A stretch of 64,000 nucleotides of DNA from Streptomyces sp. CB01201. Its GTDB lineage: Bacteria; Actinomycetota; Actinomycetes; Streptomycetales; Streptomycetaceae. The notes under the pieces were generated by a model. It was given only the letters and a program-made list of their open reading frames with translations, did no database searches and was not told the DNA's origin. The translations under genes and the position numbers were made by a program. Location: the NCBI RefSeq assembly GCF_002803085.1, contig NZ_NNBJ01000008.1:245645-309644 (forward strand). The letters are read 5' to 3'. This document shows, piece after piece, positions 17,197 through 26,220 of this stretch. How positions within the stretch are numbered: the stretch's first letter is position 1; the number at the start of each line of letters is the position of its first letter.

Positions 17197-18642
17197 TCAG
17201 AGGACCGGCACCGGATAGGTCGGGTACTCGACCCCCGAGACGTGCTGGACGACCCGGATGACCTGGCAGGAGTAGCCGAACTCGTTGTCGTACCAGAGGT
17301 AGAGGATCGCGTTGTCGCCGTCGACCTTGGTCGGGCCCGCGTCGATGATCGAGGCGTGCCGCGAGCCGATGAAGTCGCTGGAGACCGCGTCGGGCGCCGT
17401 GGTGAAGTCGATCTGGCGCCGCAGCGGCGAGGTGAGGGAGACGTTGCGGAGGTGGTCGAGGACCTCCTCGCGGGTGGTCTCGCGTCCGAGCCGCAGGCTG
17501 AGGATGGCGATCGAGACGTCCGGCACCGGGACCCGGATCGAGCTGCCGGTGATCGGGGCCTTCAGGTCCGGCAGCGCCTTGGCGACGGCGGAGGCGGCGC
17601 CGGTCTCGGTGATGACCATGTTCAGCGGCGCGGAGCGGCCGCGGCGGTCGGAGCTGTGGTAGTTGTCCAGCAGGTTCTGGTCGTTGGTGAACGAGTGGAC
17701 GGTCTCCACGTGGCCGCGCAGGACGCCGTACTCGTCGGCCATCGCCTTGAGCGGCGGCACGATCGCGTTGGTGGTGCAGGACGCGCAGGACAGGATCTGC
17801 TCGTCCGGCTTGATGGTGTCGTGGTTGACGCCGTGCACGATGTTGGGCACGTCGCCCTTGCCGGGCGCGGTCAGGACCACCTTGTCGACACCGGGGCGCA
17901 GGTGCTTGGAGAGGCCCTCGCGGTCCCGCCACTTGCCGGTGTTGTCGATCAGGATGGCGTTCTTGATCCCGTACGCCGTGTAGTCGACCTCGGACGGGTC
18001 GCCCGCGTAGATCACCTTGATCTCGTTGCCGTTGGCGATGATCGTGCTGTTCGCCTCGTCGACGGTGATCGTGCCCTGGAACTGGCCGTGGATGGAGTCA
18101 CGGCGCAGCAGCGACGCGCGCTTGACGATGTCCTGCTCGCCGCCCTGGCGGACCACGATGGCCCGCAGGCGCAGCCCGTTGCCCGAGCCCGCCTTCTCGA
18201 TGAGCAGCCGCGCGACGAGCCGCCCGATGCGGCCGAAGCCGTAGAGGACGACGTCGCGCGGCTCACGGCGCTCGATCTTGTTCTCACCGGTGGCGCCGAT
18301 GACGGCGCCCGCGGTGAACTCCGCGACCGACAGACCGCGGTCGTCCGCCTTGTACATCGCGGCGAGCATGCCGATGTCGATCTGCGAGGGGCCGAGATCG
18401 AGGGTGGTCAGAGCCTGGAGGAAGGGGAGCGTCTCGGTGACCGAGAGCTCCTCCCCGGCTATCTGGCGGGCGAATCGGTGGGTCTTCAGAAGACTGACCA
18501 CCGACTTGTTCACCAAGGAGCGGCTGTGCAGCAGGACCGTGACGTCCCGCTCGCGGTGCAGCTTCCCGATGATGGGGATCATCGACTCCGCGATCTCCTC
18601 GCGGTTCTTCCAGTTGGTGAACGAGTCGTCATTGACAGTCAC
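17197..18642 (-). CDS. gap: Glyceraldehyde-3-phosphate dehydrogenase, long form
   Basis: A 481-residue GAPDH with a 130-residue N-terminal extension that the usual 335-residue enzyme lacks. The NAD-binding motif YGFGRIGRLVARLL is at about 134-147, the catalytic cysteine is Cys289 in CASCTTNAIVPPLKAM, and the sugar-phosphate region contains SDRRGRSAPLNMVITE. Long GAPDHs of this type occur in Streptomyces besides the standard gap gene and may serve gluconeogenic or NADP-linked roles; that is family knowledge, not proof. The start is GTG 18642, overlapped by a tiny upstream reading frame. Confidence 0.92.
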   Translation of the reverse strand: MTVNDDSFTNWKNREEIAESMIPIIGKLHRERDVTVLLHSRSLVNKSVVSLLKTHRFARQIAGEELSVTETLPFLQALTTLDLGPSQIDIGMLAAMYKADDRGLSVAEFTAGAVIGATGENKIERREPRDVVLYGFGRIGRLVARLLIEKAGSGNGLRLRAIVVRQGGEQDIVKRASLLRRDSIHGQFQGTITVDEANSTIIANGNEIKVIYAGDPSEVDYTAYGIKNAILIDNTGKWRDREGLSKHLRPGVDKVVLTAPGKGDVPNIVHGVNHDTIKPDEQILSCASCTTNAIVPPLKAMADEYGVLRGHVETVHSFTNDQNLLDNYHSSDRRGRSAPLNMVITETGAASAVAKALPDLKAPITGSSIRVPVPDVSIAILSLRLGRETTREEVLDHLRNVSLTSPLRRQIDFTTAPDAVSSDFIGSRHASIIDAGPTKVDGDNAILYLWYDNEFGYSCQVIRVVQHVSGVEYPTYPVPVL

Positions 18643-18658
18643 AGGTTCATCTTTCGAG

Positions 18659-18704
18659 CTAGGCGGCGCTCATATGCTAACCCCCTCCGATTTTGATCGT
18701 TCAA
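18659..18704 (-). promoter_or_regulatory. Leader or promoter of the GAPDH gene with mini-ORF
   Basis: Two readings compete. (1) GGAGGGGG at 18681-18688 sits 7 bases before ATG 18673, which opens a four-codon ORF (M-S-A-A-stop) ending at 18659; a second ORF (ATG AAC CTG TGA, 18650-18639) overlaps the GTG of gap. (2) TTGAAC (18699-18704) and TAGCAT (18674-18679) could be -35/-10 boxes with a long 19-bp spacer; then the SD would not be transcribed. Confidence 0.35.
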
Positions 18705-18741
18705 GTGGTGCCCGCCGCCTGCCCGCCGCCTGAACGCCGCC

Positions 18742-20949
18742 TCAGCCGATGGACCAGCGCTGCAAGGCCGATCCGGTGTCCGGCTGCTGGGTGACGAGTG
18801 CCCCGTCGGACGCGGACGCGGTGGTGAGCAGCAGTCCGCTGGACTGGGACCGCACGGTGTATCCGCCGCCGGTCGCCGCGGTGACGGCCCAGCGCTGGTT
18901 GGCGCCGCCGGTGCACGTCCACTGGATCACCTTGGCGCCGGCCGCCGTGGAGCTGCCGGTCACGTCGACGCACAGCTTCGACTCACCGTTCGCGATCTGG
19001 TAGCTGCCGTCGGACTGCCGGGTGAGCGTCCAGCTCTGGTTGGGGCCGCCGTTGGGGCTCCAGGTGATGAGCTGGGTGCCCGGGGTCGTCGAGTGGTCGG
19101 GGTCGTCGAGGGACTTGCCCGAGGCCGCCAGGGTGTGGGGGCCGTCGAGCGGGCCGCCCGGCGCGGAGCCGGCCGGGGTCAGGGTGAGCGTCTGCTCGGC
19201 CGCGCTGCGGGCGCCGCCGACCGCGCTGCCCGTGGTGTCCGTCCAACTGCGGGTCGGGGTGGTCTCGGCGGAGCGGCCGGACGCCGAGGACATCCCGAGC
19301 ACCAGGCCGCTGTAGCGGTTGACCAGACGGTAGGAGCCGGTGGAGGTCACGGGAACGACGAACCACTGCTGCCCGACCGCGGACCCGCCCGTCCCGGCGG
19401 CGGCGACCGTCGGCTTGGCGCCCCAGGCACGCCCCGCCTTGGAGGTGGACGGCACGCCGAGGAACTGTCCGGTGGAGGCGTTGGCGATGCGGTACGAGCC
19501 GTCGCCGTTCGCGGTGAACACCCAGGATTCCAGGGCCGATCCGGTGGACGCGGCAGCTGAGGTGGTGGCCGTGCTCCCGGCGGTCTGGGCGAGGACACGG
19601 CCGTCGCCGTTGGCGATCCGGTAGGACTTGCTCCCGTCGACCGGTGGTACGGCGGGCGTCGACGAACCGATCGTGACGTCCACGTACTCGCCGTCGGCGC
19701 CGCCCTGGCAGTCGATGGAGCAGTAGGAGCGGAAGGTCTTGCCGACGATGGTGGAGTTGGTGCGGTTCGCGCCGTCCAGGAACCAGCGGTACCAGGAGTT
19801 GTTGGTGTAGCCGCCGGTGTCACCGATCAGGTGCCACTTCTGGCTCGCCAGGTCGTCGGTGGCGTAGAAGCGCTGCGGCGCCGTCCCGTTGACGGCCTCG
19901 GGCTCGCCGATGTAGAGGCCGAGGTAGGCGTTGTACGTGATGTTCATGACGAACAGCGGTGATTTGGTGGGGAGTTGGCCCGCAGCGATCTGCTGGCTCA
20001 CGGTGCCCGCGTTGGCGGGGCTGTAGTCTCCGGCAACTGGCGTGTATCCACTGGCACTTGAGCCGTCGACGGGGACCATGTTGCTCTCCAGCCCGCCGAC
20101 GCCCGGCTGCGACCAGTGGCCGTCGTACCACTTCTGCCAGGAGCCACGCGCCATCTTCGAGGAGATCGGCGCCCGTGCCACATGGGCGAGGCTGTCCTCC
20201 CAGTTGCCGCCCTTCGCGACGATCCGCGAGCCGTAGTACATGTAGAAGTAGCCGGAGGCGGTGTCGACGAACAGCCGCTGGTCGCCGTCGCCGTAGGAGT
20301 AGGTCTCGTGCGGGAACTGCGTCGTGTCACCGCGCTTGGTGCTGTACGGCGAGGTGATGGCGTGGTCCTTGATGGTCCAGGTGCGGCCCTGGTCCCTGGA
20401 GACCGCGTAGTCGATCGCGTCGAAGTGGATGCCGTCGCCGAAGGGCGCCGGGGTGAACTCGTTGTGCACCAGGCCGTACCAGTCGCCGGTGTCGGGGTCG
20501 ACCCACATCCCGGACAGATCGCAGTAGTTCTTCTGCGAGTAGCCCGCGTTGCCGACGGCGTAGCTGGCCTCGACGCCGGTCGGGCTGTTGTTGCAGCGCC
20601 ATGTGGTGTCGTTGTTCTTGTCGTTGGCGTTGGCCGGGTTCACCGCGTCACTGATGGCGCTCGACCGCGTGGCGCTGTCCATGTCGGTACCGGTGAAGAA
20701 GTCCCAGTACCGGGGGTCCTTCGCGCCGTACAGGGCGGCCGACTGCTGGAAGTAGAAGGTGCCGTCCTTGTCGACGTACGTCGAGGCGGGGGTGTCCGTC
20801 GGGTGCGTGTACGGCACCGGCGTGCCGACGCCGATCGTATAGGTGGCGGCGGGCGTCGCGGCCGCGGCGGAGGGCGCTACGGCGGCGGCGACTGCCAGAG
20901 CCGCGGCGCCCACGGCCGCGGCGACTGCTCTGAGGGTGGGGGAGGACAC
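18742..20949 (-). CDS. Secreted ricin-type lectin-domain protein
   Basis: A 735-residue exported protein. Residues 1-35 form a signal peptide (LRAVAAAVGAAALAVAAAVA, cleaved near SAAAA). Residues 40-430 look like a beta-propeller of the sialidase or DUF4185 kind, with WVDPDTGDWYGLVHNEF, SRDQGRTWTIKDHA and LFVDTASGYFYMYYGSR. Residues 445-735 hold two ricin B-type beta-trefoils with QxW-type ends (for example NGGPNQSWTLTRQSDGSYQI and GGANQRWAVT). It probably binds or cuts an outside glycan; no catalytic residues can be assigned. GTG 20949 has a perfect AAGGAG five bases upstream. Confidence 0.8.
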   Translation of the reverse strand: MSSPTLRAVAAAVGAAALAVAAAVAPSAAAATPAATYTIGVGTPVPYTHPTDTPASTYVDKDGTFYFQQSAALYGAKDPRYWDFFTGTDMDSATRSSAISDAVNPANANDKNNDTTWRCNNSPTGVEASYAVGNAGYSQKNYCDLSGMWVDPDTGDWYGLVHNEFTPAPFGDGIHFDAIDYAVSRDQGRTWTIKDHAITSPYSTKRGDTTQFPHETYSYGDGDQRLFVDTASGYFYMYYGSRIVAKGGNWEDSLAHVARAPISSKMARGSWQKWYDGHWSQPGVGGLESNMVPVDGSSASGYTPVAGDYSPANAGTVSQQIAAGQLPTKSPLFVMNITYNAYLGLYIGEPEAVNGTAPQRFYATDDLASQKWHLIGDTGGYTNNSWYRWFLDGANRTNSTIVGKTFRSYCSIDCQGGADGEYVDVTIGSSTPAVPPVDGSKSYRIANGDGRVLAQTAGSTATTSAAASTGSALESWVFTANGDGSYRIANASTGQFLGVPSTSKAGRAWGAKPTVAAAGTGGSAVGQQWFVVPVTSTGSYRLVNRYSGLVLGMSSASGRSAETTPTRSWTDTTGSAVGGARSAAEQTLTLTPAGSAPGGPLDGPHTLAASGKSLDDPDHSTTPGTQLITWSPNGGPNQSWTLTRQSDGSYQIANGESKLCVDVTGSSTAAGAKVIQWTCTGGANQRWAVTAATGGGYTVRSQSSGLLLTTASASDGALVTQQPDTGSALQRWSIG

Positions 20950-21406
20950 GGGCACTCCTTCGGGTGGAGCCCACGGACGTGGGGTGCGCGGCGCTCGCCG
21001 GCACGACGGCCGACCGCGTGGTGGGCAGTCTGTGCACCCCGTGCGGCACCGTCCACGGACATCCGTCGGCCGGGCTTGGACTTTTGTGCCGGCCCGGGGA
21101 CGGCCAGGCGCACGGTGAGGACCGCCCCGATCTCTTGCGCATATGCCAGATGCATACCCGCACCAAGGGGGCGGGAATGCGCCATCGAAAACTGACTCGG
21201 AGCCAATGAATAAGCGCGCGGCCGGGCCCTTCCCCAATGGGCACGGAAGCAGATATTCCGGGCGGTGAGTTTCGATGTGCCTAAAGGATGAGTAAGGTGT
21301 GGGTCGCTGTCGGTGAACCTGCGTAAGCGCTCAGGCTCCGGCGGAATTCCGCATGGCTGGAATTCGTAGGGCGCAGGGTGTGGTCTGCGGGGACGGGGAG
21401 AGGATC
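20950..21406. other. Divergent intergenic region, promoters only
   Basis: A 457-bp gap between the lectin gene (leftward) and the gene at 21407 (rightward). It contains an AT-richer patch around 21120-21310 which is where promoters are expected. No ORF here has a credible start and codon bias, and no named regulatory motif stands out. Confidence 0.5.
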
Positions 21407-22363
21407 GTGGCTGCCGGCTCGTTCGAGGGACACTACGTGTGGCATCCGGCGGCCGACGATCGCGAACTGGCCCGGGCCTGCACGGATGTGCGCGCCGGCC
21501 GGTATCTGGGCGCCCACAACGTGCTCCAGGAGGCGCGTGGGGACTGGGAGTTGAGGGCCCACCGCTCCCTGGTCCTGGCGTCCGAGGCGGCCGATTCCGA
21601 CCTCGCCGAACGCTGGATGGCGGAGGAACCCGGCCCGGAGGCGGCCCTGTTGGGGGCGCGCGTGGCGATGATCCGCGCGCTGCGCATGGCCGACGCGGGC
21701 GACTCGCGGGCCGACACCCTGCTGCGTATAGCACAGGCGGCGTGCGTGCGGGCGGCGCGACTGCTGCCCCAGGATCCCACCCCCTGGGTCGCCCAACTCG
21801 CCCTGGCCCGTATCGATGGACCGCGCGATCCCGCCCCCCGGGGACTGCTGACGGCGCCCGCGGGCCCCTGGCAGATGTTCTCGCACGTGCTGCGGCTCGA
21901 TCCCTGGCACCGCGAGGCCCACCACCGGTTCCTCGCCTGCTTCTTCACCCGCTACGGCGGCTCGGCGAGCGCGCGGTGGGACGTCGCCTCGTTCCTCAGC
22001 CACCGGGCGCCCGCCACCTCCGCGCTGCGCCTGCTCCCGCTGGTCGCGCTCGTGGAGGACTACGACCCGAAGGCCCTGCTCGCGGATCACACCTGGCAGC
22101 AGCCGCAATGGGCCACGACCACCCTGGGCATTTACCACAACTGGTTTCCCCACGCGGCGAGTTACCGGTTCACGCCGGTTCTCGATCTTGCCTATCTGGC
22201 GCACGCCCTGTTCATGGCGAAGCGCGAATTCGAAGCACGGGAAGTCCTCACGGCCATGGGCCCCTACGCCTCGCGCATGCCCTGGAGCGTGTTCGGCGAT
22301 CCCGGGGAACAGCTGACGAGGGCCAGGCGCTCCTGCGGCCTGCCGACCCCCGCGCCGGCCTGA
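21407..22363 (+). CDS. Conserved hypothetical protein, tetratricopeptide-like helical
   Basis: A 318-residue soluble protein, mostly alpha-helical and rich in Ala, Arg and Trp. Helical pairs such as GRYLGAHNVLQEARGDWELR and LLGARVAMIRALRMADAGD, followed by DTLLRIAQAACVRAARLLPQ and MFSHVLRLDPWHREAHHRFL, resemble TPR-like repeats. No family I can name. GTG 21407 follows GGGGAGAGG by a few bases; the ATG at 21353 has no such site. It lies 71 bp upstream of an APC permease gene in the same direction, so the two may be co-transcribed. Confidence 0.7.
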   Translation: MAAGSFEGHYVWHPAADDRELARACTDVRAGRYLGAHNVLQEARGDWELRAHRSLVLASEAADSDLAERWMAEEPGPEAALLGARVAMIRALRMADAGDSRADTLLRIAQAACVRAARLLPQDPTPWVAQLALARIDGPRDPAPRGLLTAPAGPWQMFSHVLRLDPWHREAHHRFLACFFTRYGGSASARWDVASFLSHRAPATSALRLLPLVALVEDYDPKALLADHTWQQPQWATTTLGIYHNWFPHAASYRFTPVLDLAYLAHALFMAKREFEAREVLTAMGPYASRMPWSVFGDPGEQLTRARRSCGLPTPAPA

Positions 22364-22434
22364 CCACCACCGGGCGACCACGGCCCGACCGCGAGACCCA
22401 CGCGTCTTTTCACCCCCGAGGAAAGGTTGCCACT

Positions 22435-23973
22435 GTGTCCGAGCAGAAGTCCCGTACCCGCCCACCCGGCCAAGGCCGCGAATCATCCGTGGCATTGGAC
22501 GACGATGCCACGCTGCATGCCATGGGATATCCCAGGAAACTCACCCGGAGATTCCACGCCTTCGACAATTTCGCCATATCCTTCACCATCATCAACATAA
22601 TCTCGGGAATTTTCTCCGCCTTCGGTTTCGGAATGGGTGCCGGCGGTCCCCGGATTCTTGTCTTCGGCTGGATCGGCGTCTCCGTCATGGTGCTGTTCGT
22701 GGGCGCCGCGATGGGTGAAATCGCCTCCGCCTACCCGACCAGCGGCGCCCTGTACTTCTCCGCCGGCAAGCTCGCCAAGCGGCACCGCGGCGCCTGGTCC
22801 TGGTACACGGGATGGCTGAACTTCGTCGGTCAGGTCGGCGGAACGGCCGCGACCAACTACGCCGCGGCCACCTTCATCCAGGCGTTCATCACGATGCAGT
22901 GGCCGTCCTACGAGGGCACCCCCCAGGAGACCGTCGGCATCGCCACGGCGATCCTGCTGCTCCAGGCGCTCGCCAACACCTACACCGTGCAGCTGGTCGC
23001 CGTGGTCAACCGGATCTCCGTGTGGTGGCTCCTGATCGGCATGGTGGTGATCGTCGTGGCGCTCACCGTGAAGCCCTCCTCGCACCAGCCCGTCTCGTTC
23101 GCGACCCACTTCGTCAACAGCACCGGCTTCGACAACGGCCTGTACGCCGCGATGCTCGGCCTGCTGGTCACGAGCTGGACCTTCACCGGCTTCGACGGCA
23201 GCTTCCACATGTCCGAGGAGACGGTCCAGGCCACCGTCAACACACCCAAGGGCATCATGCGCGCGATCATCTACTCGGCCCTCGCCGGGCTCGTCCTGAT
23301 GCTCGCCCTGGTGTACGCGATCCGGGACTACGCGGCCGAGATCGGCGCGGCGGCCCCGCCCGTGCAGATCCTCGTCGACGCGCTCGGCATGGGCACCGCC
23401 AAGCTGCTCCTGCTGATCGTCATCGGCGCCATGCTCTTCTGCGGACTGGCCAACATGACCAGCAACACCCGGCAGATCTTCGCCTTCTCGCGCGACGGGG
23501 CGATGCCCGGCTCGCGCTGGTGGCACTCGGTTTCGCTGCGTACCCGCACCCCCGTGAAGGCCGTGTGGCTCGCCGCGGCCTGTGCGCTCGTGCTGATCAT
23601 TCCGGGCTGGTGGTCGCACACCGCCTTCACCGCCATCGTCAGCGTCAACGTGGTGGGCCTGTACCTGGCGTACGGCGTGCCCATCTTCCTGCGGCTGCGC
23701 CTGAACGACTTCCAGCCCGGCCCGTGGAACCTGGGCCGCTGGGGCAGGCCCGTCGCGGCGATCGCCGTCATCTGGATCGTGCTCAGCAGCGTGCTGTTCA
23801 TGCTGCCGCAGGTCTCCCCCATCACCGTCGACTCGTTCAACTACGCGCCGATCGCGCTGGGCGTGGTGCTGCTCATCGCCACGGTCTGGTGGTTCGCCAC
23901 GGCCCGTCGGCGCTTCCAGGGGCCGGTCAGCTACGGCAGCCCCGACGAGGTGGCCGCGATGGACCTCATCTGA
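22435..23973 (+). CDS. APC-family amino acid permease
   Basis: A 512-residue inner-membrane transporter with 12 predicted helices. The start of helix 1 reads FAISFTIINIISGIFSAFGF followed by GMGAGGP, matching the unwound-helix substrate site of the amino acid-polyamine-choline superfamily; ASAYPTSGALYFSAGKLA after helix 2 and TGFDGSFHMSEETVQATVN near residue 255 are typical of the GABA/choline-type (BAT1/UGA4-like) subgroup. Substrate is probably an amino acid or amine. GTG 22435 follows GAAAGG by about 6 bases. Confidence 0.85.
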   Translation: MSEQKSRTRPPGQGRESSVALDDDATLHAMGYPRKLTRRFHAFDNFAISFTIINIISGIFSAFGFGMGAGGPRILVFGWIGVSVMVLFVGAAMGEIASAYPTSGALYFSAGKLAKRHRGAWSWYTGWLNFVGQVGGTAATNYAAATFIQAFITMQWPSYEGTPQETVGIATAILLLQALANTYTVQLVAVVNRISVWWLLIGMVVIVVALTVKPSSHQPVSFATHFVNSTGFDNGLYAAMLGLLVTSWTFTGFDGSFHMSEETVQATVNTPKGIMRAIIYSALAGLVLMLALVYAIRDYAAEIGAAAPPVQILVDALGMGTAKLLLLIVIGAMLFCGLANMTSNTRQIFAFSRDGAMPGSRWWHSVSLRTRTPVKAVWLAAACALVLIIPGWWSHTAFTAIVSVNVVGLYLAYGVPIFLRLRLNDFQPGPWNLGRWGRPVAAIAVIWIVLSSVLFMLPQVSPITVDSFNYAPIALGVVLLIATVWWFATARRRFQGPVSYGSPDEVAAMDLI

Positions 23974-24020
23974 TGCCTTGCAACCCGCCCGCAACCCCGG
24001 GCATGGTGAGCTGAGGCCGC

Positions 24021-24063
24021 CGGACCGCGCGGCACGGCCCGTCGGGGGCCGCCGCGCGGTCCG
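24021..24063 (+). terminator. Terminator after permease gene
   Basis: CGGACCGCGCGGC (24021-24033) pairs over 13 bp with GCCGCGCGGTCCG (24051-24063), with further pairing in the loop, 48 bp after the permease stop. Confidence 0.7.
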
Positions 24064-24078
24064 CGGGAGCGAGGAGTC

Positions 24079-24480
24079 ATGACGCCCGCAGACCGCCCGG
24101 ACCGGGCCGGACCCAGTAAGGCCGGGACCGACGAGCCCGCGAGTACCGTTGAACTGACGCCTGCCGCAGCCGAGTTGATACGCATGCTGCGCTTGGCGCA
24201 CGGTCCCCTGATGTTCCACCAGTCGGGCGGCTGCTGCGACGGCAGCGCCCCCATGTGCTATCCGGCGGGCGAGTTCCGCACCGGTGGCTCCGACGTCCTG
24301 CTCGCCTCCCTCGCGGTGGCCGGCGTCGAGGAGAGCGTGCCGTTCTGGATGTCGACGAGCCAGTACGAGCTGTGGCGGCACACCCGGCTGATCGTCGACG
24401 TGGTGGAGGGCCGCGGCAGCGGGTTCTCCCTCGAAGCGCCGGAAGGGGTGCGGTTCCTCATCCGGTCGCGACTGGTCTGA
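24079..24480 (+). CDS. DUF779 family protein
   Basis: A 133-residue protein of the DUF779 family. After a 20-residue disordered N-terminus comes ELTPAAAELIRMLRLAHGPL, then the Cys-rich motif HQSGGCCDGSAPMCY near residues 46-60, then WMSTSQYELWRHTRLIVDVV near 93-112. The cysteines may bind metal. DUF779 genes are often next to aldehyde dehydrogenase genes; none is near here, so the gene is an orphan member. ATG 24079 is preceded by GGGAGCGAGGAG. Confidence 0.85.
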   Translation: MTPADRPDRAGPSKAGTDEPASTVELTPAAAELIRMLRLAHGPLMFHQSGGCCDGSAPMCYPAGEFRTGGSDVLLASLAVAGVEESVPFWMSTSQYELWRHTRLIVDVVEGRGSGFSLEAPEGVRFLIRSRLV

Positions 24481-24499
24481 GCCCGCCGCCGCTCGCTCC

Positions 24500-26071
24500 T
24501 CAGCCCCGGTCGTGCACGGCCACGATGCCGTTGAACACGCCGATGTAGGCGGTGCCGTCCGGGCCGATGGTGATCGGCGCCCAGTTGTTGTCGTAGCCGG
24601 GGCCGGTGCCGGTGAGCTTCTTCCAGCGGGTGGCTCCCGTCCGGAAGTCGACGGCGGTCAGGTACCAGGCGTCGATGCCGAGCGCGTTGGGCTCCTTCTC
24701 GTAGAAGTACACGAGCCCGTTGGCGGTGGACAGCTTCGGCACGACGGAGGGCGAGCGCACCGCGCTCTGCCACACCGTGTCGCAGCCGCTGCCGTCGGCG
24801 CGCACGTCGATCCGGGTGGCGCCGCCGACCACACTGCGGCCGAAGGTCAGCGACGTCAGGTTCTGATAGCCGTAGTTGTTCTCGACGACGAGGCTGTTGC
24901 CCCAGCTGATCAGGGAGTTGTCGGTGGTCGACTGCCCCGGGCCGAAGACGGGGATCCGGCACACCTCACGCCGCCCGTCGGGCACGTCGTCGCCGCGCCG
25001 GTAGACGACGACGTTCATCCGGTCGTCCGCATTGTCGGTGATCGCCACATAGCCGTCGCCGAACAGATCGGGCGTGGTACCCGAACCCTGGTTAACGGAA
25101 CCGGGCTTGGTGCCGGTACCCCGGTCATAGGTCTGGCGCCACCGCACGACCGGGGTACCGTCCGCGGCGGCCCGGAAGCTGTAGAGGGCGTGGTCGGAGA
25201 CGATGGAGACACCGTCCTCGGCCACCGAGAAGGAGTTCTGGATCTCCTCGCCGGCCAGTTGGACCGAGCGGATCGCCCCGGTCGCCGGGTCGACGGTGCC
25301 GACGCGGCCGAGCCGGGTGACCCACCAGATGCGGCCCTGCCAGTCCGGCATCACCGAGGTCACCGGGTCGCAGGTGCCGCTGGGGTAGAGGTTGGTCCAG
25401 CTGACGCAGTCGTGCGGAACCACCCCGCTCAGGTCCCAGTCGTCGTCGACGGCGAAGGACCAACTGCCGTCCGCCGCCTGGTGGTGCGCGATCCGCAGAA
25501 TGTGGTGGCGGGAATCGGCGAGGACCACCCGGTCCTGGTTGTCGAGATAGAAGTAGGCCCCGCCCGAGGTGTCCTTGAAGATCTTCTCGAAGTCGAGCCG
25601 GGTGATCGCCTCCACGGTGGAGGAACGCTGCGGCAGCTGGTACTCGGCGAGGGTGGCCAGGCTGTGCGGATCGAGCAGCTTCAGCTTGAAGCCCTGGAAG
25701 GTGCCGCACACGGTGAGGAGCCGGCCCGCCGCGTCGAAGGTGGCGGTGGCGCACTCGCCGCCCAGCGGCGCTATCTGCTCGCTGGTGACCTGCGGGTCAC
25801 GGCCGAGCGGCCCGGAGTACGGGTGGGTGCCGCTCCCCCAGGAGTCGCCGTGCATCCCGTTGCGGCCGTTGGCCGCCATGAACGGGTTCTGGGCGGGGGC
25901 CTGCGCGGGGACCGGCTGGGCGGTCGCCGGGGCACCCTCGTACTGGCTGACCAGACGGTGGCCGGGGGCCTTGGGTATCTCGGCGGCCCGGACGCCGGCC
26001 GGGCCCACGAGGGTGCTCGCGGTGACGGCGAGCGTCAGGGCGAGTGCGCGGGCGAGCGCTCTGCGGGACAT
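24500..26071 (-). CDS. Secreted beta-propeller (PQQ/BamB-like) protein
   Basis: A 523-residue exported protein. Residues 1-30 are a signal peptide (RALARALALTLAVTASTLV, cleaved near VRAA). The rest is a repetitive beta-propeller: VTRLGRVGTVDPATGAIRS, then AVDFRTGATRWKKLTGTG and ITIGPDGTAYIGVFNGIVAV, the look of PQQ-like/YncE repeats. There is no membrane anchor or cofactor motif. It probably acts outside the cell as a binding or scaffolding protein; the ligand is unknown. ATG 26071 has AAGGAG four bases upstream. Confidence 0.8.
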   Translation of the reverse strand: MSRRALARALALTLAVTASTLVGPAGVRAAEIPKAPGHRLVSQYEGAPATAQPVPAQAPAQNPFMAANGRNGMHGDSWGSGTHPYSGPLGRDPQVTSEQIAPLGGECATATFDAAGRLLTVCGTFQGFKLKLLDPHSLATLAEYQLPQRSSTVEAITRLDFEKIFKDTSGGAYFYLDNQDRVVLADSRHHILRIAHHQAADGSWSFAVDDDWDLSGVVPHDCVSWTNLYPSGTCDPVTSVMPDWQGRIWWVTRLGRVGTVDPATGAIRSVQLAGEEIQNSFSVAEDGVSIVSDHALYSFRAAADGTPVVRWRQTYDRGTGTKPGSVNQGSGTTPDLFGDGYVAITDNADDRMNVVVYRRGDDVPDGRREVCRIPVFGPGQSTTDNSLISWGNSLVVENNYGYQNLTSLTFGRSVVGGATRIDVRADGSGCDTVWQSAVRSPSVVPKLSTANGLVYFYEKEPNALGIDAWYLTAVDFRTGATRWKKLTGTGPGYDNNWAPITIGPDGTAYIGVFNGIVAVHDRG

Positions 26072-26220
26072 GCGGCTCCTTGGTGTGCGTACGTACGACA
26101 GTCGTCGCGCCGCCACCGGACGTTAGGGGTCACCGCTTGAAGTGTCCATGGAAGGTGAGGCTGTTTCATGTTCGCTTCATGCGGACGCAACACAGGCTCG
26201 CCGCAGCCCCGTTGGGCCCG

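Noticed and set aside
20116-21195. Long rightward frame inside the lectin gene
   Set aside because: Antisense shadow with Val/Gly/Arg-rich composition; no motif.
22483-24381. 632-codon leftward frame across the APC permease and DUF779 gene
   Set aside because: Antisense shadow, very rich in His, Arg, Gly and Asp, spanning two good genes.
24512-26140. 542-codon frame antisense to the propeller gene
   Set aside because: Mirror shadow; composition dominated by Gly, Val, Arg and His and no ribosome site.
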